From JAVVPL01 sp036655775 (lineage in GTDB: Bacteria; Bacteroidota; Bacteroidia; Bacteroidales; P3), in the NCBI GenBank assembly GCA_036655775.1, contig JAVVPL010000029.1, forward strand, positions 1 through 19,505: a DNA stretch of 19,505 bases, in the 5' to 3' direction. Below are positions 14,708 through 19,505 of this stretch, piece after piece (position 1 is the first letter of the stretch; each line of letters starts with the position of its first letter). Both the position numbers and the translations under genes were made by a program. The notes below the pieces were generated by a model that made no database searches, was not told the origin of the DNA, and saw only the letters and a list, made by a program, of their open reading frames with translations.

Positions 14708-16057
14708 ATGCTATTTAAAGAATTAAACATTATAGAGCCTATACTAAAAGCTCTTGAAGAGGAAGGGTATTCAACTCCTACGCCTATACAGGCACAAGCG
14801 ATACCACATATTTTAGACGGATCCGACGTATTGGGTTGCGCACAAACGGGTACAGGAAAAACAGCGGCTTTTTCCATTCCCATTTTACAAAAATTAAATA
14901 ATGCGGTCAAACAAGGTCGAAACAAGGAAATAAAAGTGTTAATTCTAACACCAACGCGAGAGTTAGCCATTCAAATAGGAGAGAGTTTTGCCTCGTATGG
15001 CAAACATTTAGCCTTACGTCATACGGTGATTTTTGGTGGAGTGGGACAAAAACCACAAACGGATGCTCTCCATAGAGGAATTGATATTTTAATTGCCACA
15101 CCAGGTCGTTTATTGGATTTAATAAATCAAAAATATATCAATTTAAAAACAATTGAATTTTTCGTATTAGATGAAGCCGATCGAATGTTAGATATGGGTT
15201 TTATTCATGATATTAAACGTATTTTACCCCTATTGCCAAAACAAAGACAAACTTTGTTTTTTTCGGCAACCATGCCGAATGAAATTGCTTCTTTAGCCGA
15301 TTCTATTTTGCATAAACCCGTGAGAGTGGAAGTAAGTCCCGCCTCTTCTACGGTAGATACCATCGAACAGTATCTTTATATGGTCGAAAAAGAAGAGAAA
15401 AAACTTCTCCTAGTTGAGCTTTTAAAAGATCCTAGTAAAGAATCCGTTTTGGTGTTTTCCAGAACGAAGCATGGTGCCGATAAGATTGCAAAGATATTAT
15501 CTCAAGCAGGCGTGCAAAGCGAGGCTATACATGGCAATAAATCACAAAACGCAAGGCAACGTGCCTTATCTAATTTTAAAGAGCGCAAAACGCGAGTTTT
15601 GATTGCTACGGATATTGCGGCTCGAGGAATAGATGTAGATAATCTCTCTCATGTAATTAATTATGATTTACCCGAAGTTCCCGAAACCTATGTACATCGT
15701 ATCGGACGTACAGGACGGGCTGGACGAGAGGGAATAGCTCTATCATTTTGTAGTTCGGACGAAATTCCATTGCTTAAAGATATTCAAAAATTGATTGGAA
15801 AACAATTGAATAAAGTAGAAAATCATGGATTTGAAACCGAGGCAGGTCTAAAAGCAGTTCATAAAGCTAGCGAACAAGTAAAAACAAAAGCAAAGGAGAA
15901 CAAGGAATATAGAGGAAGTAAAGCTTCTGGTGATTTTTGGCGACGTCAAAAACGAAATGAAGGGAAAGAAGGAGCGGTGTCTTTTTCTAGAAATTCAAGC
16001 AAAAATAATCAAAACAATGGAGGAGCAAAGCTACGACCTCCTAAGAAAAGAAGTTAG
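14708..16057 (+). CDS. DEAD-box ATP-dependent RNA helicase, RhlE-like
   Basis: DEAD-box helicases use ATP to unwind or remodel RNA in ribosome assembly, decay or cold adaptation. All core motifs are present: the Q motif region PTPIQAQAIP at 24-33, Walker A AQTGTGKT at 45-52, PTRELA at 82-87, TPGR at 131-134, DEAD at 155-158, SAT at 186-188, and HRIGRTGR at 330-337. The two RecA-like domains occupy about 1-210 and 215-370. The remaining 75 residues are a disordered basic tail rich in Lys, Arg, Asn and Ser, suited to RNA binding. The core resembles RhlE more than DeaD or RhlB, but the subfamily is not certain. The gene is monocistronic, with a fairly long leader and a very strong terminator behind it. 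Confidence 0.94.
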   Translation: MLFKELNIIEPILKALEEEGYSTPTPIQAQAIPHILDGSDVLGCAQTGTGKTAAFSIPILQKLNNAVKQGRNKEIKVLILTPTRELAIQIGESFASYGKHLALRHTVIFGGVGQKPQTDALHRGIDILIATPGRLLDLINQKYINLKTIEFFVLDEADRMLDMGFIHDIKRILPLLPKQRQTLFFSATMPNEIASLADSILHKPVRVEVSPASSTVDTIEQYLYMVEKEEKKLLLVELLKDPSKESVLVFSRTKHGADKIAKILSQAGVQSEAIHGNKSQNARQRALSNFKERKTRVLIATDIAARGIDVDNLSHVINYDLPEVPETYVHRIGRTGRAGREGIALSFCSSDEIPLLKDIQKLIGKQLNKVENHGFETEAGLKAVHKASEQVKTKAKENKEYRGSKASGDFWRRQKRNEGKEGAVSFSRNSSKNNQNNGGAKLRPPKKRS

Positions 16058-16080
16058 ATTTCTAGTATGCACAGAAATAA

Positions 16081-16118
16081 AAAAAGAGGGTAGTTGATTT
16101 GTCAGCTACCCTCTTTTT
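16081..16118. terminator. Strong bidirectional terminator
   Basis: Perfect 13-bp arms AAAAAGAGGGTAG (16081-16093) and CTACCCTCTTTTT (16106-16118) extend inward by a T-G and three Watson-Crick pairs to a 17-pair stem with a TTTG loop. It sits between the convergent helicase and H1-like genes and can stop transcription from both sides. Confidence 0.92.
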
Positions 16119-16137
16119 GTGTGTTTACAAAAAAAAA

Positions 16138-16314
16138 TTATTTTTTTGCATCTTCAATAGAGCTTTTTCTAAACTCTTTGAATAATTTAGTTAACTCAAG
16201 AGTGGCTTTACGAGCACGGCCACCCGCAGCTTTATTTCCTTTTTCAACGTGAGCTTCTGCGTTTTCTGTGAAAATAGCGATTTGTTCGCTGATTTGTTTC
16301 ATCAAATTTTCCAT
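16138..16314 (-). CDS. Small histone H1-like protein
   Basis: This 58-residue protein begins MENLMKQISEQI and ends SSIEDAKK. It looks like the short H1-like (Hc1-related) proteins common in Bacteroidetes, which are thought to bind DNA and help compact the nucleoid. An amphipathic first helix at about 1-22 is followed by the conserved basic stretch VEKGNKAAGGRARKATLEL and a second helix with KLFKEFRKS. It is rich in Lys and Arg and has no signal peptide. Coding is supported by the family block, an exact -7 promoter element 29 nt upstream of the ATG, and a terminator 20 nt past the stop. Direct DNA binding is inferred from family and composition. Confidence 0.85.
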   Translation of the reverse strand: MENLMKQISEQIAIFTENAEAHVEKGNKAAGGRARKATLELTKLFKEFRKSSIEDAKK

Positions 16315-16342
16315 GTCTTTATATTTATTTTAATTTTGCTCG

Positions 16343-16350
16343 CAAAGATA
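16343..16350 (-). promoter_or_regulatory. -7 element of the H1-like gene promoter
   Basis: The minus strand reads TATCTTTG, an exact TAnnTTTG. Transcription near 16336 gives a short leader of about 22 nt. No clear -33 TTTG is visible at 19-21 nt. Confidence 0.6.
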
Positions 16351-16398
16351 CTATTCTTTTTGAAAATTATTATTATTTTTTTGAAAATTTTAGCGAAT

Positions 16399-18222
16399 TT
16401 ATTTAACGATATTCACAAATTCAGCATTATCTTTAAATTTTAAAAATTCAGCATCGTTTTTAGCTTGTGCTTTCATTTTGGCATCTATCTTTATTGCTTT
16501 ATCTAATTGAATGTAAAGTTCATCTGTTTTTCCTTGACGGGCAGCACAAACGGCATTTAGATAAGACACATCGGCTGTTTGATTTTTAACACAATTTAAT
16601 GTGTTTTTAGCATCTTCAACTTGCCCTGACATCAATTGAGCCAAAGCCATATTATAGGAGCAATCGGTACCTACAAAAGCAGCTACGGCTTCAGAATATT
16701 GACCCTCTTTGATAAAGATGATACCTATATTGCTGCAAGCTTCAGTACTGCCACTATTTTTAGCATTCCCAAAATGAGATTTAGCATTTTCAAAATCCCC
16801 TTTAGCCAAAGAAACAACGCCCATATTATTTAATATTTTTGCATTGTTAGGTTCAATACCATTGGCTTGATCCAATACTTTTTGAGCTTCATCATAATTG
16901 CCTTGTGCAATATATAAGGCGGAAGCATTTAAAAAAGCACGAAAATCTTCAGGATAAATTTGTGTGGCCGAAAGATATATTTTCAATTTGATGTCTTTAT
17001 CTTCATTTAAAGTAGCGGCATATAACAATTCTTCCAAGAGAAGAGAATCGGGAGTCACTACCGATAATTCAGCAATTTGTTCATCTGTTTTTTTAGCTTC
17101 TTTAAAATTTACAATAATGTCAGAACGACGAAGTGGAGGTAAGATGCTATCTTCAATTTGTTTATAAATCACGGTCATATTACGAATTTCTTGTTCGCGT
17201 GCAGCATGATCGGTATGCGAAGAAATCACATTAATAATGGTGTTCTTTTCTGGAATATTTGAATTGCGTAAAGCAGTTAAAAATCCTTCCCAATCCTCAC
17301 CTTTAGACTCATTATTGATTGTTAAATCTTGTTTGAGTGTAGCAGGTTTTACTTTTAATGCTTTTGCTTTTTTCTTAATAACTTTATCGTACACCGAAGT
17401 GAAATATTTTTCACCAGTTTTGGAACGATCGCTAGATAAGTTTTGATTACGACTTTCTTCTCCTTCGGGAGAGGCCCAAGAATGAATGGTCACATCTTTA
17501 ATTTGCATATCCCCACCCAATGTGTTTTCCATGTCAAGAAGCGCTTCTTTATTGGATTGTTGCTTATTTAGAGGAAGATTCCAATTCAAATTAGACATAT
17601 CCACTAAGTAATAGAGGGTGGATTTTTTACTCAAAAGTGTTTCTTTTTCATATTTGTCTTTTTCTGTTGCAGTTTTGGTTTCGGTTTTAGAAAAACGAGT
17701 GCCTGTGGCAATGGTGCCTGTGGCTAATTGTTGTTCTCCAAAAGGAAGAGCTTTGGGTACTGCGGCTGCTTCTTTTGCATTGGTAATGCTCAAACCTTTA
17801 GCGGCTTTTGCTGTGTATGCTATGGGGTTTAATACCAATTGTGCACTTGCCATCTCGGGCGTATAGTCAACCACATCGGTTAATGTGAAATTTCCACCAT
17901 TGGCATTGCTAATTAAAATACCTTCGCCTTCAACTTTTTCGCCTCTAAGAATTACGGGTTTTAACTCTTTAGACCCTCCTTCATAGACAAGGCTGGGTTG
18001 AATAAGTAATACGGCTGATTTATTGAAAAACTTGGGCTTATATTCGCCTTTCATACTGATGTTAATCTTATCTCCATGAGTTTCAAGAGGATTAGGTTTT
18101 ACTTCGTATTTAGACATGCTGGGATGATTTTTAGCCATCTTGCTAAGACTTTCGCAAGAACTAAATAAAATACTGATGCCCAAAGTGATAAGACAAGCTT
18201 TAAGTAAGTGGGTACTTTTCAT
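16399..18222 (-). CDS. Lipoprotein with OmpA-like and TPR regions
   Basis: I do not recognise a named gene. The 607-residue protein has a lipoprotein signal with lipobox LFSSC (C23). Residues 35-200 are a beta-rich N-terminal region. Residues 200-370 resemble an OmpA C-terminal domain with insertions: the strand TLYYLVDMSNLNW, the helix ALLDMENTL, then VTIHSWASPEGEESRNQNLS followed by SDRSKTGEKYF. That block is the usual ASPEG...N..LS..RA peptidoglycan-binding signature in altered form. From about 395 to 590 helical pairs match tetratricopeptide repeats, best seen in YIAQGNYDEAQKVLDQANGI, VSLAKGDFENAKSHFGNA and FIKEGQYSEAVAAF. The design suggests an outer-membrane lipoprotein that touches the cell wall and presents a protein-binding TPR array. 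It has its own consensus promoter and no clear partner gene. A link to type IX secretion is only a possibility. Confidence 0.8.
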   Translation of the reverse strand: MKSTHLLKACLITLGISILFSSCESLSKMAKNHPSMSKYEVKPNPLETHGDKINISMKGEYKPKFFNKSAVLLIQPSLVYEGGSKELKPVILRGEKVEGEGILISNANGGNFTLTDVVDYTPEMASAQLVLNPIAYTAKAAKGLSITNAKEAAAVPKALPFGEQQLATGTIATGTRFSKTETKTATEKDKYEKETLLSKKSTLYYLVDMSNLNWNLPLNKQQSNKEALLDMENTLGGDMQIKDVTIHSWASPEGEESRNQNLSSDRSKTGEKYFTSVYDKVIKKKAKALKVKPATLKQDLTINNESKGEDWEGFLTALRNSNIPEKNTIINVISSHTDHAAREQEIRNMTVIYKQIEDSILPPLRRSDIIVNFKEAKKTDEQIAELSVVTPDSLLLEELLYAATLNEDKDIKLKIYLSATQIYPEDFRAFLNASALYIAQGNYDEAQKVLDQANGIEPNNAKILNNMGVVSLAKGDFENAKSHFGNAKNSGSTEACSNIGIIFIKEGQYSEAVAAFVGTDCSYNMALAQLMSGQVEDAKNTLNCVKNQTADVSYLNAVCAARQGKTDELYIQLDKAIKIDAKMKAQAKNDAEFLKFKDNAEFVNIVK

Positions 18223-18274
18223 TTTATTATTATTTTTTATTATAAAATTAACTTAATACAAAGGATACAAGAGG

Positions 18275-18305
18275 CAAAGGTACATTTTTTTTTCCGTTTG
18301 ACAAA
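18275..18305 (-). promoter_or_regulatory. Promoter of the OmpA-like/TPR lipoprotein gene
   Basis: On the minus strand TTTG (18302-18305), a 19-nt spacer and TACCTTTG (18275-18282) match the Bacteroidetes consensus in both elements. It begins only five bases past the stop of the upstream DUF58 gene, so the lipoprotein gene can be expressed independently. Confidence 0.85.
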
Positions 18306-18309
18306 GTTC

Positions 18310-19248
18310 TTACCAAAGCTTTTGTCGTTTTAATAAGTATGCTTGTAAAATGGGAATAAACCCATCTTGTATATTGGCTTCAATGAAATCAATTTGATAT
18401 TGTTCACATTTTATTTTCAATTGAGCATGAAAATTTTCAATAGCATTGATATATTTAGTTCTAATTTGGCTCGGATTTAATTTTATTTCCATACTACTTT
18501 CCATATCTACAAAACGATAAGGCCGATTTTCAAAATCAAAGGCCATTTCTTTATCTTGATCGTATACATGAAATAAAAGTACTTCATTTTTTTTGTATTT
18601 CAAATGTTGAAGAGCCGTAAATAAAGATTCAAAATCTTCAATATTTTCAAACATATCACTAAAAATGATAATTAGGGAGCGTTTGTGAATTTGTTCCGCT
18701 AGGGTATGTAAGGTTTGCGCAATATTGCTTCCCTTGTGGAGGGCGTTTTGCTTTTCGTTGGGAAGATACGTCTGTAGTTGCGTAAATAGATGACGAAGAT
18801 GAGCGCTATTTGATTTTAGTTCGGTTTGTTCTTCTATTGTATCGGAAAAACTAACAAAGCCAACAGCATCCCTTTGTTTTACGAGTAATTGCATCAATGC
18901 CGCAGCTGCATAAATAGAAAAAGTAATTTTATTGGGCTTATTTTTTGTATTTTTTTCGGGTATAGGAAAATACATAGAAGACGAAACGTCCAATAGAATA
19001 CAACAACGTAAATTGGTTTCTTCCTCGTATCGTTTTACAAATAATTTATCTGTTTTTCCTAATAATTTCCAATCTATATGACGAATGGATTCCCCTGTAT
19101 TGTATGGTCTATATTCTGCAAATTCTACTGAAAATCCATGAAAAGGACTTTTGTGAAGACCTGTGATAAAGCCTTCTACAACTTGAGAAGCAAGAATTTC
19201 TAGCGAAGTGAAATTTTCTGTAATTTCCGTATAAAAGTTTTCGGACAT
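18310..19248 (-). CDS. DUF58 (MoxR-associated) protein with vWA-like fold
   Basis: DUF58 proteins are usually encoded between a MoxR AAA ATPase and Bat/vWA membrane proteins and are linked to envelope stress tolerance and protein maturation; their biochemical role is unclear. The 312-residue protein has the DUF58 signature EFAEYRPYNTGESIRHIDWK at about 42-61, followed by KLFVKRYEEETN. A von Willebrand A-like domain follows, with the metal-site motif DVSSSM at 87-92 and a Rossmann-like core (RSLIIIFSDMFEN, EVLLFHVYD). There is no signal peptide or membrane segment. No MoxR gene is visible in the 257 bases upstream, and the gene has its own consensus promoter. The downstream neighbour is not a Bat protein, so the gene looks detached from the usual cluster, at least within this window. 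Confidence 0.9.
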   Translation of the reverse strand: MSENFYTEITENFTSLEILASQVVEGFITGLHKSPFHGFSVEFAEYRPYNTGESIRHIDWKLLGKTDKLFVKRYEEETNLRCCILLDVSSSMYFPIPEKNTKNKPNKITFSIYAAAALMQLLVKQRDAVGFVSFSDTIEEQTELKSNSAHLRHLFTQLQTYLPNEKQNALHKGSNIAQTLHTLAEQIHKRSLIIIFSDMFENIEDFESLFTALQHLKYKKNEVLLFHVYDQDKEMAFDFENRPYRFVDMESSMEIKLNPSQIRTKYINAIENFHAQLKIKCEQYQIDFIEANIQDGFIPILQAYLLKRQKLW

Positions 19249-19338
19249 GTGTAAGAGGCAAAATAATAATACCGATAAATTGATGCATTCGTTGTCTAGC
19301 CCCCCTGTATTTCGGACTAAGATCTTTTAATTATCTAG

Positions 19339-19369
19339 CAAAACTACAAATGTTTTCATTAAAAACAAA
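19339..19369 (-). promoter_or_regulatory. Promoter of the DUF58 gene
   Basis: On the minus strand TTTG (19366-19369), a 19-nt spacer and TAGTTTTG (19339-19346) match TTTG-N19-TAnnTTTG. Transcription near 19332 gives a leader of about 84 nt before the ATG at 19248. Confidence 0.8.
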
Positions 19370-19380
19370 GTTTTTTATTT

Positions 19381-19505
19381 TTAAATTTTCTTCCATCTCC
19401 TGTTTCTCTTTATTATCAATCTTTTCAAGAACTTCTTGATAGGGATTTTGAGTTTAAATTTAACAGTTCTCCGAATTTCATTCACCGTTGTTTCTATCCA
19501 ACGCT
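19381..19505 (-). other. Possible 3' end of an unidentified gene
   Basis: One minus-strand frame stays open from the window edge for 40 codons and stops with TAA at 19381. The peptide (starting RWIETTVNEIRR and ending RNRRWKKI) is very basic and I do not recognise it. In AT-rich DNA an open stretch of this size can occur by chance, so it is recorded only as a possibility. Confidence 0.2.

Noticed and set aside
16249..16443. Plus-strand frame of 64 codons over the H1-like gene
   Set aside because: It is Phe/Ile-rich from reading AT-rich DNA and runs opposite to the better supported H1-like gene.
17618..17866. Plus-strand hydrophobic frame inside the TPR lipoprotein gene
   Set aside because: The hydrophobic composition comes from the complement of Lys/Glu/Thr-rich codons; the minus-strand frame is long and domain-bearing.

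Overview
The window comes from a low-GC member of the Bacteroidetes (Bacteroidota), most likely an anaerobic, gliding or secreting lineage related to Bacteroidales. Four things point there. A PorX-type response regulator (receiver domain fused to a PglZ/alkaline-phosphatase domain) implies a type IX secretion system. Promoters follow the Bacteroidetes form TTTG-N19-TAnnTTTG rather than -35/-10. Shine-Dalgarno sequences are largely absent. Several families are typical of the phylum: DUF4369 lipoprotein, DUF1573, a small H1-like protein, and an ISAon1-type transposase remnant. Most of the window is ordinary chromosomal housekeeping sequence; I see no phage, CRISPR array, toxin-antitoxin or biosynthetic cluster.

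Layout, left to right. Positions 1-1084: AT-rich upstream DNA with a candidate operator, then a rubrerythrin that carries a lipoprotein signal, closed by a clear terminator. Positions 1115-4545: a tight three-gene run, glnS, a DUF4369-type lipoprotein without the expected thioredoxin domain, and lpxH (lipid A synthesis). An HD-domain phosphohydrolase converges on lpxH with a 13-nt overlap of coding ends. It is transcribed divergently from the next operon, porX-tsaE-aroB-aroA (5980-10341), which has gaps of 2 and 6 nt and one 14-nt overlap. That operon ends at a hairpin shared with the convergent aminotransferase-aspartase pair (10422-13193, minus strand).

Positions 13241-14515: DUF1573 exported protein with its own terminator and promoter, a tRNA-Asp(GTC) with a textbook promoter and terminator, and a decayed ISAon1-like transposase that contains a 10-N assembly gap. 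Positions 14608-19505: an RhlE-like DEAD-box RNA helicase, a strong bidirectional terminator, a 58-residue H1-like gene, a large lipoprotein with OmpA-like and TPR regions, and a DUF58 (MoxR-associated) protein. The last three are on the minus strand, each behind its own predicted promoter.

Functional links that can be argued: the aminotransferase and aspartase could together turn oxaloacetate into fumarate through aspartate; aroB and aroA are two shikimate-pathway steps; lpxH, the three lipoproteins and PorX all concern the envelope. The most unusual observations are the lipoprotein rubrerythrin, the aspartase with a lysine/alanine/threonine repeat tail that resembles histone H1 tails, the truncated DUF4369 protein, and the OmpA-like/TPR lipoprotein. 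None amounts to a clearly new multi-gene system.
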